Shown piece by piece: positions 53,383-63,432 of a stretch of 64,000 nt of DNA. This DNA comes from Paralithodes platypus (taxonomy: Eukaryota > Arthropoda > Malacostraca > Decapoda > Lithodidae). The notes under the pieces were generated by a model. That model did not search any database. It worked only from the letters and a program-made list of their open reading frames with translations, and had not been told where the DNA came from. Both the position numbers and the translations under genes were made by a program. Position 1 is the stretch's first letter. Each line of letters opens with the position of its first letter. The stretch is taken from the NCBI GenBank assembly GCA_032716605.1, contig CM064518.1, positions 47,085,743-47,149,742 of the forward strand, written 5' to 3'.

Positions 53383-54025
53383 AATATATGCGAATATGCT
53401 TCCACACTAAAGGTGTGTAGAAAAGGGTAGGTTCACTGCACAAAGTTTACAAAATGTTAGCACTAAAATTAAATTGCATCTAAAATATATTGCATGCACA
53501 AAATAAGGGTTTAAAAAGTATGTCCGAGTATCTTATTAGAAGGCTCGGACTGTTGTGTACATATTAAAATAATGTTTATGTAAAAGTGTTAAAATGCATT
53601 TCTCTACTTTCGTAGATCTTCAGTTATTATAAAAATTTGCAAGAGTGGCTGGCTCCAGAGTCAGGTATTTGTTCTGTACTCTTCTGTGGATTTCCAGTGC
53701 CTGGAAATGCCTGGAAATCCACAGAAGAGTACAGAACAAATACCTGACTCTGGAGCCAGCCACTCTTGCAAATTTTTATAATAACTGAAGATCTACGAAA
53801 GTAGAGAAATGCATTTTAACACTTTTACATAAACATTATTTTAATATGTACACAACAGTCCGAGCCTTCTAATAAGATACTCGGACATACTTTTTAAACC
53901 CTTATTTTGTGCATGCAATATATTTTAGATGCAATTTAATTTTAGCACTAACATTTTTTAAACTTTGTGCAGTGAACCTACCCTTTTCTACACACTTTTA
54001 GTGTGGAACCATATTCGCATATATA
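53383..54025. repeat. Near-perfect inverted repeat (palindrome), arms about 315 bp
   Basis: Positions summing to 107408 pair across a 13-bp spacer at 53698-53710 (TGCCTGGAAATGC). The left inner end GTGGATTTCCAG pairs with CTGGAAATCCAC. The outer ends TATGCGAATATG and CATATTCGCATA pair at 53388-53397 and 54011-54020. By eye only about six mismatches and no net length difference. Both ends lie in AT tracts. No ORF longer than 60 codons. It may be a fold-back transposon or a recent inverted duplication. An assembly artefact is less likely because the arms differ. Confidence 0.95.
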
Positions 54026-54040
54026 TATATATATATATCC

Positions 54041-54097
54041 ACAGGGAAGGAAGGAAAATAAACACGGAGTCCGTGTTTATTTTCCTTCCTTCCCTGT
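54041..54097. repeat. Perfect 57-bp palindrome
   Basis: Arms of 28 bp (ACAGGGAAGGAAGGAAAATA and AACACGGA on the left) around a single central G at 54069. No mismatch. It would fold into an almost loopless hairpin in single strand. Confidence 0.97.
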
Positions 54098-54154
54098 TGA
54101 TATTTAGCATATTATAAGTTCACGTGTTGCTGTGACTTTCTTGCTGCATATACA

Positions 54155-54173
54155 ATATATATATATATATACC

Positions 54174-54218
<45 letters not shown>

Positions 54219-54334
54219 TATATACTGTATGTTGTGTACATTGTATATACTGTACATGCAGACAGAATATACATAACATACATAGTTTACATATATGCAA
54301 CGTTTAGAAGAAGAGGTCAGATTAGCACAGGTAG

Positions 54335-54405
<71 letters not shown>
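54155..54405. repeat. (TA)n and (CA)n microsatellites
   Basis: AT tracts at 54158-54235 and a 60-bp CA tract at 54337-54402, separated by CATACATA-rich sequence. Confidence 0.95.
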
Positions 54406-54454
54406 AACCCCCCATTAACCACCTCCAAGTAGTTTTAGCTGATGAATACTACAT

Positions 54455-54502
54455 CCCTATGAGGGAGAAGGGGGTTTAGAAAAAAGAACACATCTCCCCT
54501 TA
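54455..54502 (-). mobile_element. MITE-C terminal fragment
   Basis: CTATGAGGGAGAAGGGGG then ACACATCTCCCCTTAA. Only the last 45 bp remain. Confidence 0.65.
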
Positions 54503-54619
54503 AAGAAACCATAAGGCAGGTAAGTTTTGCCTTCAAATCTGTGCTCGTCGACTCTCCTAATTTCTCAACCATTATCTCTCGTTTTCTCTCCTACTCTTAT
54601 ACTTTTACTACCACCACCT

Positions 54620-55165
<546 letters not shown>

Positions 55166-55169
55166 TACT

Positions 55170-55170
55170 G

Positions 55171-55257
<87 letters not shown>
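55170..55257. repeat. (TA)n microsatellite
   Basis: About 85 bp of alternating AT. Confidence 0.97.
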
Positions 55258-55259
<2 letters not shown>

Positions 55260-55261
55260 CA

Positions 55262-55824
55262 AAGAGAATATGTGAGTCAGGTACAAGGGGAGATAGAAGG
55301 GCAGGAAGACCCCCATTGAGATGGAGAGACTGTGTAAGAAAGGCTTTGGATGATAGAGGAATGACTATAGATCAGGCAGGGGAAGTGGTGGTGGACATGA
55401 GTGAATGGAGAATGCTTGTGAATAGTTGAGTGAACACCTGGTCATTTGGAGTAAGGGGTCGGGCGCAAGTTCGACTAGATAATAGTCCATCAGGCGCCTG
55501 GCCCGGGGGGACGATTAATATGAAGGGTGTGCCTGGAAGTGTGGTGGGAGGGCTTGTGGCTTTGGCTCCGCTGCATGTCTGCCTGCCGAGATCGGAACCT
55601 CTCCGGGTGGTCAGGGGCCGGGGGAGTGCTGGAGCGACCTTGGTAACCCTGGTCTCTGGGTCTTCTCCTGGGTGACCTGGATGTGTGTGAGTTTGTGTTT
55701 TTTATCTGTGTTTATTTTTTGTTTTATGTTGTTTTTGTGTTTTCCCTGTTCTTGCTCTGTCTTGAGTCGGCTACCCCCAAAATGGGGATTGGGCCTGAGC
55801 ATATAGATAGATAGATAGATAGAT

Positions 55825-55830
<6 letters not shown>
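55262..55830 (+). pseudogene. LINE C-terminal fragment with (GATA)n tail
   Basis: Near 55290-55430 the sequence reads as a charged, W-rich LINE C-terminus (frames give RRAGRPPLRWRDCVRKALDD and MSEWRMLVNS, then stop). A GC-rich 3' region follows, then GTCTTGAGTCGGC, GGGGATTGGGCCTGAGCA and an AGATAGATAG tract, the same tail as at 22015-22150. The 5' side starts in a TA microsatellite. Confidence 0.75.
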
Positions 55831-55865
<35 letters not shown>

Positions 55866-55869
55866 ATAT

Positions 55870-56395
55870 AATAATTATATATTCAAGTGAGAAAGATACA
55901 TTTGTCTTTACATATTTCACTCTATCAATATGTTGGTATCATTGTAATCATATACTGTATAGCACTACAAAGGTAATTACATTCTTGAGGTCATAATACA
56001 CTGCTGGTTTCCATCTCCTCTGTCATCATAATACCTTATATGTGGATTTAATTATTTAATAAAACGATTACATTACAATTAAATTGATTTGCATTAAGCA
56101 AAAACAAATCAATTTAACTCTACACCAATTAACTCCGGTTCGCCATACCCCTTCCTGTGGGCCAATTAAAGACCCCCCCAAAAACTATAATACTACGTCA
56201 GAGGTCACAGGTGGGGGTCACGGGGGTAGGGGTGGGGGGAGGGGGGGAGGGGATGATGCATTGTTCCCGGCGAGGTCAATGTCGAACCCAGATCACCCAA
56301 TTCTCCTTACGATGTTATATATATATATATATATATATACGGTATATATACTGTATATTGAGTATATATCACAAATACACATGAGCCACTAAATG
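55870..56395. other. Anonymous AT-rich sequence with a G-rich patch
   Basis: GGTGGGGGTCACGGGGGTAG and further G runs at 56208-56255, then a TA tract at 56318-56340. No repeat family or gene recognised. Confidence 0.4.
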
Positions 56396-56400
56396 TTTCT

Positions 56401-56452
56401 AATCTCTCAGTGGGGTCCTGACGGTCGGCGGTTCGAACCCCACTGAGAGATT
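56401..56452 (+). other. tRNA T-arm-like fold-back
   Basis: A perfect 15-bp stem AATCTCTCAGTGGGG / CCCCACTGAGAGATT encloses TCGGCGGTTCGAA, a B-box (T-arm) motif. It looks like the 3' part of a tRNA-derived SINE captured in a hairpin. Confidence 0.55.
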
Positions 56453-56494
56453 AAAAACACATATATATATATATATTTATTATTATTATTTTTT

Positions 56495-56547
56495 TAAATA
56501 TGCATGAAGGAGACAAAAGGCAAAGCTGTCTGTAACAAGTGTCCTCC
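56495..56547 (+). mobile_element. Repeat E fragment
   Basis: GAAGGAGACAAAAGGCAAAG then CTGTCTGTAACAAGTGTCC, joined directly to MITE-D. Confidence 0.55.
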
Positions 56548-56770
56548 AACCTGGTAGGCCCAAACTCGTGACCAATAACCTCTATAACTCCCAAACAACC
56601 AAAGTAATCGAACCAATATGTCTACCATTTGGAAAGGGACAGTGAGGGAATAGGTGTGGAAATTTACAGCCCATTTGCTTGAGCCCATTTTGAGTTAAGA
56701 AGGCCAGGGGTTTACAATTTCCGTCCAGGGGTTTACTATTTCCGGCCTACCTATTTGGAACAGGGTATAG
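56548..56770. mobile_element. MITE-D copy
   Basis: GTAGGCCCAAACTCGTGACC, TAATCGAACCAATATGTCTA, and a partly duplicated right end (CCAGGGGTTTAC twice) to TTTGGAACAGGGTATAGG. Confidence 0.8.
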
Positions 56771-56852
56771 GTCACGTTACCATATGTGGGAGCTGCTCAT
56801 CTCTAACCAGTACGGACCACTTTCCCCTCTGGCTGTCTCCTACACGATCAGA

Positions 56853-57265
56853 TTAACCCCTTGAGGATTATGACGCTCTTTGGCCGTTTATTCTGGCTCT
56901 TATTAGACCATTCTATTCAGCTTAATTTAATTATTTGTCTTAAAGATATTACAAATAGAGAAAGGAAAAACAAAGACAAAACAAACAAGGTCCATGTGTC
57001 TAAAGGCATCCTCCGTTAATACAATATTCATAATAATTGAACTTAAACTGTTTTGGGTTGTACATTTGTGGAAAGCAACTCCAAGTAAGTGAATTCCAGA
57101 GAGTAGAAGTTCTGGGGATGAATTAATTTTGATATGCGGAAGTTGTACATTGTGGAGGAGAGAGAGTGAATTCAAGGGCATTATCAGGTTATGAAGGGTT
57201 TATCGAAGTCAGAGGGTTGATAGGGCCAGTCTTTATTCTTTCAACCCCCACAGAACCTTCCTAAG
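56853..57265. mobile_element. MITE-B with an insertion of about 250 bp
   Basis: TTAACCCCTTGAGGATTATG and ATTAGACCATTCTATTCAGC at the left. The body resumes at GGTTATGAAGGGTTTATCG and ends with CCACAGAACCTTCCTAAG. The inserted sequence (about 56930-57180) is not assigned. The right end is lost in MITE-C. Confidence 0.7.
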
Positions 57266-57446
57266 TATAAATTTATCTCGAAGGGGGGTCAAGGGGGTGT
57301 TTATTTTGTTTAGCTTGATGGAGGTCTAGCGAGGAAACTATATACAATATATATATGTAAATACAAATATAGATAAATAAATAAATATATTAATAAATAA
57401 ATACAAACTAGACCAAAAATACCCCCTACCCCCTTACCCCCTTAAT
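57265..57446 (+). mobile_element. MITE-C, right half
   Basis: AAATTTATCTCGAAGGGGGG, AGCTTGATGGAGGTCTAGCG and CCCTTACCCCCTTAA. Confidence 0.78.
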
Positions 57447-57542
57447 CCGAAACAGGAATCGATCATTGTATGGTAATTTCTCTGGCCGGCTGGAACCAAT
57501 CGAACCAACACCTTCCTACGGCCGACGATCAGGACGTGAACC

Positions 57543-58020
57543 TATACCCTGTTTCAAATATGGAGGCCAAAATCTCTTGAATATTCTAACCCCTCTAACT
57601 CACAAACGACTAGATTAAGGGGAGGTTTTTAGTGTGTTTCCTAGACTTCCATCAAGCTTGAAATTACACCCCCATGACCCCCTTTCAAGATAAATTTGTA
57701 AATTTTTCGGTAGAAAAATTTACCGGCCGAAGGCCGGTTCCTTTTAAATTACAGGCTCGCTATTGCTCGCCAGGAAAAAATCGACACCTAAATGGGACGA
57801 AAGGTCTTAAAAGTGACATAAATGGGGTGAAAGTTCTTAAAATCGCCATACTAATGGGGCGAACGTCTTAAAATCTCAAAAGCAATGGGGCTAAACATGA
57901 GGGAGAAAGGGGTAAAGAAAAAATCCCTCAAGTGGAAATCTCCCCTTAAACGAGCTAATGTTTCTGCCATTTGGGAATTGGTTAGCCAGGGAATAGGTGC
58001 GGAAATTTACATCCCGTTTT
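57543..58020. mobile_element. MITE-D split by a complete MITE-C
   Basis: The left part CTATACCCTGTTTCAAATAT to ACAAACGACTAGA and the right part ACGAGCTAATGTTTCTGCCA to GTGCGGAAATTTACATCCCG are the two halves of a MITE-D centre, separated exactly by TTAA-MITE-C-TTAA. Confidence 0.85.
57615..57949 (-). mobile_element. MITE-C, full length (short form), inserted in MITE-D
   Basis: TTAAGGGGAGGTTTTTAG to GAAATCTCCCCTTAA, 335 bp, with a perfect CCGGCCGAAGGCCGG hairpin. TTAA occurs once on each side, so this copy documents TTAA target duplication. Confidence 0.92.
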
Positions 58021-58345
58021 TTGTGTTCTATGTGTATGAAGGAGACAAAAGGCAAAGCTGCCTGTAACAAGTGTCCCTTGCAAAGTTGAAAGACTGGAAG
58101 AGAGCCAAATTCAAGGTACATTAATAATGATTTAGGTGTATTGTAAAGATGTGTGGTGGGCTTGTTAAGTGTAGTGAAATGAATAGGAGGAGGTGTTGTG
58201 AGCATTAGCAGGATAAATCTGTGTAAATGAGGCACACACAAAACAAAAGTGGGGGAAGCCAGGCAAATGAAACAGGAGTTCCAGCAACTCCTTATCATAT
58301 TCCTATGTGGACTACCCTGGGTACTGCCCTGCTCGATTGGTGCCT
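58020..58345 (+). mobile_element. Repeat E copy
   Basis: GAAGGAGACAAAAGGCAAAG, ATGAGGCACACACA, AGCCAGGCAAATGAAACAGG, CTCCTTATCATATTCCTATG and GGGTACTGCCCTGCTCGATT. Aligns with 62185-62520. Confidence 0.68.
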
Positions 58346-58359
58346 ACAATCTCCCCACC

Positions 58360-58588
58360 AAAAATAATGAACATTAACCTCTATAACTCACAAATAATGA
58401 ACATTAACCTCTATAACTCACAAATGACTAGAGTAATCGAGCTAATGTTGTTACCATTTAGGAAGGGGTCAGCCAGCCAGGGAAGAGGTGCGGAAATTTA
58501 TAGCCCATTTGTTCTCACCTTTTTCGAGTTACAGAGGTTATGGATCACGATTTCTGGCCTACTTATTTGGAAGAGGGTATAGCTCATA
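58360..58588. mobile_element. MITE-D copy with a short duplication
   Basis: ACATTAACCTCTATAACTCA is repeated twice at 58370-58424. Then TAATCGAGCTAATGTTGTTA to GGCCTACTTATTTGGAAGAG then GGTATAG. Confidence 0.82.
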
Positions 58589-58620
58589 AGTAAGGAAAGG
58601 CTAGTGCTGTCACATACGTC

Positions 58621-58864
58621 TTAACCCTTTCAGTACCGGTCATGTTATTATTATTAATGATTATTTTTTTATTTTTTTATTTTTTTTGTTTACATTTAGA
58701 CGATTTGATGTAGCTTCGGAAAGATATATGTTAGCTGAAAGGAATAATTAAGATAGTCTGTAGTCTTTTAATTGTTTAGACGTCTTTCCTAATTTGAATA
58801 AAGTCTTCTGATAGTTCCCAGAATATAACGAAAAAGGCTTCACCGGTCCTGTATGGGTTGATTA
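58621..58864. mobile_element. MITE-A, AT-expanded left arm
   Basis: TTAACCCTTTCAGTACCGGT to CACCGGTCCTGTATGGGTTG. A T-rich stretch replaces part of the left arm and the right TTAA is mutated. Confidence 0.8.
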
Positions 58865-58999
58865 TAGTTGAAAGGCGAATTTATAAGTTTATATTTCTAT
58901 AAGAGTATTGTGAGAAGTGAGACATACCATTCATTTATATTGTCTGTATGTAATTAGAAATATATTTGGCTATAATATCTTTGTTATAGCTGATTAATT

Positions 59000-59140
59000 T
59001 TGTTGTCTGTGTATAAAGGAGACAAAAAACAAAGCTGTCTGCAAAGAGTGTCCCCGCCAAAGTTGAAAGAGTGATAGAGAGCCGTATTCAAGGTACGTTA
59101 GTGAAAATGTCTGGACGGTCTGTGTGCGTGTGTTTGTAAT
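59000..59140 (+). mobile_element. Repeat E fragment
   Basis: GGAGACAAAAAACAAAGCTG, GTTGAAAGAGTGATAGAGAG and TTCAAGGTACGTTAGTG. Confidence 0.6.
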
Positions 59141-59424
59141 AATAATAATAATAATAAACGGTTTATTAAAGAATGGCAGCCTCATGAGCTGAAAATACAC
59201 ATTTTACAATTTAGTGGATGAACATGAGATGTACAGATATGAGGATGGTAAGCTCAGTTTACAAACAAAATAAATAAATACAATAATGATGTGTGTGTAC
59301 TTACTCTAGTTACTCTAGTTGTATTGCGGGAGTGAGCATGCTCGTTATTTCCCGCCTCCTATGTGTGTGTGTGTTATATGTATCGTTGGAATGGCTGTGG
59401 ATGTGTGTGTAGTCTGTATTTTTA

Positions 59425-59751
59425 GCCAATTGGCGACATCGGAAACGAAGGCTTAGGGTGGATCTGTATGGTACCATTCTCACTATAGACGGTACCGTCT
59501 CGCCCGAAGGTTTAGGTAGCCATCAGCTTAGGTGAACCATATGATACCCATCTCGCCTTGTACCATTTTTGCCAACCCCAGATGGGACGTCACAACGTCG
59601 TCCACTTATTCCAGGTACCTATTTACAGCTAGGTGAACTGAGGCTAACACATGAAAGGAGACAAGCCCAATTTGTCTCCACCCGGCCGGGGATTGAACCC
59701 CCGACCCCTCGTGTGTGAGACGAGAGCTCTACCTACTAGGCTACGGGCTGT

Positions 59752-59752
<1 letters not shown>
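59425..59752 (-). mobile_element. tRNA-derived SINE with long body
   Basis: The minus strand begins AGCCCGTAGCCTAGTAGGTA (A box), then GGGGTTCAATCCCCGGCCGG (B box) at correct spacing. About 250 bp of body follows, containing GTTCACCTAGCTGTAAATAG and GTACCTGGAATAAG, a stretch that looks like a conserved SINE core. The acceptor stem has mismatches, so it is not a functional tRNA. Confidence 0.72.
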
Positions 59753-59754
<2 letters not shown>

Positions 59755-59834
<80 letters not shown>

Positions 59835-59850
59835 CGTGTGTGTGTGTTAG
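59755..59850. repeat. (GT)n microsatellite
   Basis: About 90 bp, starting at the tRNA-like 5' end of the SINE. Confidence 0.96.
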
Positions 59851-59879
59851 ATAGGACACCACTTTATATATGTCCCTTT

Positions 59880-60334
59880 AATAAAAGAAAACAAAAAGTG
59901 TGTGTGTGTGTGTTTGTGTGTGTGTATTATCATCCCCTGAAGTGAAAACAATCACAGAGATCAATAATGTTGAAATTACAATAATGTTGACATTATTATT
60001 CTGCAGTTATATCTGAGCCGAATTGCATAATCTTTATCTAATAATGATATTAATAGAATTCACATAAAGATCTTGGCTTACTTTCCACAGAATATCACTA
60101 AAATAATCGATTCACAGTATTCTTGATTCCATTTCTCTTCATTAAATCTCTTCCTTTCACCCTCAATGCTACAGTTCCGTGCTCAACTAATCTTCTGAAT
60201 GCCTTTATCTGAACCGAATCGTCGAATTTAATGTCTCCACAGTAAAGATTTGATAGCGACTTTCATATTCGCTATGAAAGTGGATTCCATTTTACAAGAA
60301 CTAAGTACTGATAATATATGAGAAAGGAAAGATG

Positions 60335-60335
<1 letters not shown>
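59880..60335. other. Anonymous AT-rich sequence
   Basis: A short GT tract near 59900-59930. Apart from that, no repeat family or gene seen. Confidence 0.4.
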
Positions 60336-60403
<68 letters not shown>

Positions 60404-60445
60404 ATAATAATAATAATATGTGTGTGTGTGTGTGTGTGTGTGTGT
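60336..60445. repeat. (GT)n microsatellite with an (ATA)n island
   Basis: Two GT tracts flank AATAATAATAATAATAATA. The sequences just outside (TTTTACAAGAACTAAGTACT and TTTTGCAAGAACTAAGTACT) are a direct duplication. Confidence 0.93.
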
Positions 60446-60647
60446 TTTTTTTAGTGGAATCCATTTTTTGCAAGAACTAAGTACTGATAATATATAAGAG
60501 AGGAATGTGGAAACGAATATTGAATAGCGTTACTTCCTTGGTACATTCGAATTTGTCTTTAACCTTGAAAATGATTAACTACTTTAATAGGTGGATTCTC
60601 GACAATTAATGGAAACGTAAGAAATGTGCATGTCTGCGATTTATATT

Positions 60648-60803
60648 AACCCTTACAGTACCGATGACGTCTCTTTCATAGGATTTCGGCTTGATAGAGG
60701 TCTAGGTAGCAAACTAGAAACAATATATAATTGAATAAACAAAACAAATATATATAAGATTAAATCCAGCCCCCGCCCCCCCCCCCCCCCCCCCCCTTAA
60801 TGC
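60648..60803. mobile_element. MITE-A left end joined to MITE-C right end
   Basis: TTAACCCTTACAGTACCGAT then GACGTCTC, then at about 60688 a switch to GGCTTGATAGAGGTCTAGG and a 24-bp C run ending in TTAA. Looks like a chimera formed by deletion between two elements. Confidence 0.7.
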
Positions 60804-60885
60804 TTCTGCCAACAACGCCATCAACTGTTTAGTAGATCGTTTCCGAGTCTTATAGATATGTTCTAATACTGTAGCTAGATAGATA

Positions 60886-60991
60886 GGAGAGAGGTTTCCT
60901 GACCAGGATTCGAACCCACTCACTCCAGGTATATTTGGGAGAGCCAGCTTGGAGTAAGTGGGTTCGAATCCTGGTCAAGATACTTCTCTCC
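60886..60991. other. Inverted pair of tRNA B-box segments
   Basis: GACCAGGATTCGAACCCACT and AGTGGGTTCGAATCCTGGTC form arms of about 42 bp (a few mismatches) around a 22-bp loop. Both arms contain a B box. Confidence 0.75.
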
Positions 60992-61010
60992 CAACCTGTC
61001 GTACATTATC

Positions 61011-61012
<2 letters not shown>

Positions 61013-61096
<84 letters not shown>

Positions 61097-61125
61097 GAGC
61101 GAGAGAGAGAGAACGTGTACTTTTA
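61013..61125. repeat. (GA)n microsatellite
   Basis: About 80 bp uninterrupted, then GAACGAGAGC variants. Confidence 0.97.
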
Positions 61126-61252
61126 ACCCACAGTATTTTTTCCGATTTCATGCTGTCTGAATGCGTAAAATATAATTCACTTGATTTTGGGGGCTGATAA
61201 AATTGGCTCGAATTCGCTTTTCTCTCCTCTATTTTATATATTCAGTATTCCA

Positions 61253-61473
61253 TTAACCCCTTCTGTACTGGCGACGTCTTTTTCATTTTAGTCGTGCTAT
61301 AGTATATTCAGACGATTTTGTGCAGTTTAAGAAGGCTCTGTGGTAGTGAAAATGGTTAAGTGCGATAGTTCGAAGCCTGTTAATAGCTGGATGTCCTTTT
61401 TAAACTGCACACAATCGTCTAAATACAGCTATAATAAACTAAAAAAAGACGTCGCCGGCACAGCAGGGGTTAA
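61253..61473. mobile_element. MITE-A, full length, TTAA-bounded
   Basis: TTAACCCCTTCTGTACTGGC to CGCCGGCACAGCAGGGGTTAA. Arms CAGACGATTTTGTGCAGTTT and AAACTGCACACAATCGTCTA pair almost perfectly. Confidence 0.92.
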
Positions 61474-61523
61474 GGAGCTTTTAAGTTCGTTACGTTAGTC
61501 CTGGTTCGTGCACTTTTCTGGTT

Positions 61524-61728
61524 TTAGACCTTTGAAGATCATGACGCATTTTGACTGTTTATTCTGGCTATCATTAGACGATTATATTTGGCTTAGGAAG
61601 GATATATAGAGGTCAGAGGGTTAATGGAGATAGTTTTTACCCACAAATCCTTCCTGACTTGTATAAAATTTTCTAATAATAGCCAGAATAAAGTGTAAAA
61701 AAAAGTCATATTCTTCTAAGTGTTAACC
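61524..61728. mobile_element. MITE-B copy
   Basis: AGACCTTTGAAGATCATGAC, GATTATATTTGGCTTAGGAA and ATTTTCTAATAATAGCCAGA then TCTTCTAAGTGTTAA. The left TTAA has decayed. Confidence 0.78.
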
Positions 61729-61775
61729 AATTTATAATGGGTTAACAAGTTGAAAAAAGGAGTGGACTAATTAAT

Positions 61776-61900
<125 letters not shown>

Positions 61901-62184
61901 ATAAACATTCCCTAGTGACACCTCTCCAAGATTAGCTTTTTCTCCGTCTGTAGCATACTCTTGTTATTACATATATGACGTTAACGACAGCTCAAATGCT
62001 AGCACTCTGACAGCTCCCCCCGCCTGTCTACCGGTATATATGACTGTTGGAGTGACGACGACTGACAGCAGAATGAATGACTGGGGAAATTGACTGGGAG
62101 AGATTGGGAAACGGGAATTTGGTGGAAAAGGCAAATAAAAGAGCTGAAATAGGGTTTGAGAACAGAAGAAATAGCATGTTTTTG

Positions 62185-62520
62185 TTCTATATGCACGAAA
62201 GAGACAAAAGGAAAATCTGCATGCAACAAGTGTCCCCCCACCCCGCAGGTTGAAAGAGTGATAGAGAACCAATATCAAGGTACATTCGAGGAAATTTAGG
62301 TGAGTTGGAAGGTTTGTGGTATATATGTAAAATGTAGTGAAACGAATAGGAGAAGGAAGTGTTTGCGAGAGTAAGCAGGATTACTCCCTGTGTAGGTGAG
62401 GCACAAATAGAAACAGTGGGAGAAGCCAGGCAAATGAAACAGGAGTTCCAGTAACTCCTTATCATATTCCTATGTGGCCTCCCCTGGGTACTGCCCTGCT
62501 CGATTGGTGCCTATTCAAAG
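62185..62520 (+). mobile_element. Repeat E copy
   Basis: CGAAAGAGACAAAAGGAAAA, GTTGAAAGAGTGATAGAGAA, GCCAGGCAAATGAAACAGGA and GGGTACTGCCCTGCTCGATT, then GGTGCCTATTC. Same order as 58020-58345. Confidence 0.7.
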
Positions 62521-62563
62521 TTACGAAAAGTATCACAATCCACTGATAAATATTAATAGAAAG

Positions 62564-62736
<173 letters not shown>

Positions 62737-63048
62737 GGTGGAATCCTGACTGGAACCGCATGACTGACTCTATGGTTGACTGAATGACTGACTGACTGAC
62801 TGACCTTGTGGGGGAGATATAAGGTCACCTTCAAGAGGGTTTGGGTCAGGTCACGTGATAACAAGTTGACCTCACCCTAGCCCACATTGATTTCGAGTCT
62901 CACACACACACACACTCTCTCTTTCTCTCTTTGAGCATGGTAATACATATGCTAATGGTCAACGTGAAAGAATGCATAATAGAGTATCACTATCTAAAGA
63001 CCATCTCTCTCTCACTCTCTCTAGCTCTGATTTATTTTTATGTAACTG

Positions 63049-63054
<6 letters not shown>

Positions 63055-63112
<58 letters not shown>
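63055..63112. repeat. (CT)n microsatellite
   Basis: Perfect CT tract of about 55 bp. Confidence 0.97.
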
Positions 63113-63114
<2 letters not shown>

Positions 63115-63235
63115 CTAACCCCAAACCCAGGTCCAAGTACACCACCCCATTACCTCTAAATAGACCCGGGTGTGGAAATAACCTCTTGAGAGAACTATGA
63201 TTAGGTTACCCACTATACTGTAGGAGTGACAGGTA

Positions 63236-63431
63236 CAGTTGACCACATAAGTTCTGTTCCTCGTCGTGATCTTATGTATGACAGTAATAATAGTATGAAT
63301 GCATTGCGAGAGTGGTTTCTAGTCAGCTGAGTTACCCACTGCATAAGAAACTTCACTTGTAATTCAATCATGCGCATTATCTTTCCATGTAGATCACGGA
63401 GAGAACCAGAACTTATGTATGAGGCTATCTG
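63236..63431. mobile_element. TA-flanked MITE, second copy
   Basis: CAGTTGACCACATAAGTTCT then GTTCCTCGTCGTGATC matches the left end of 25178-25383. The right end AGAACCAGAACTTATGTATG then GGCTATCTG is more diverged. Confidence 0.75.
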
Positions 63432-63432
63432 T

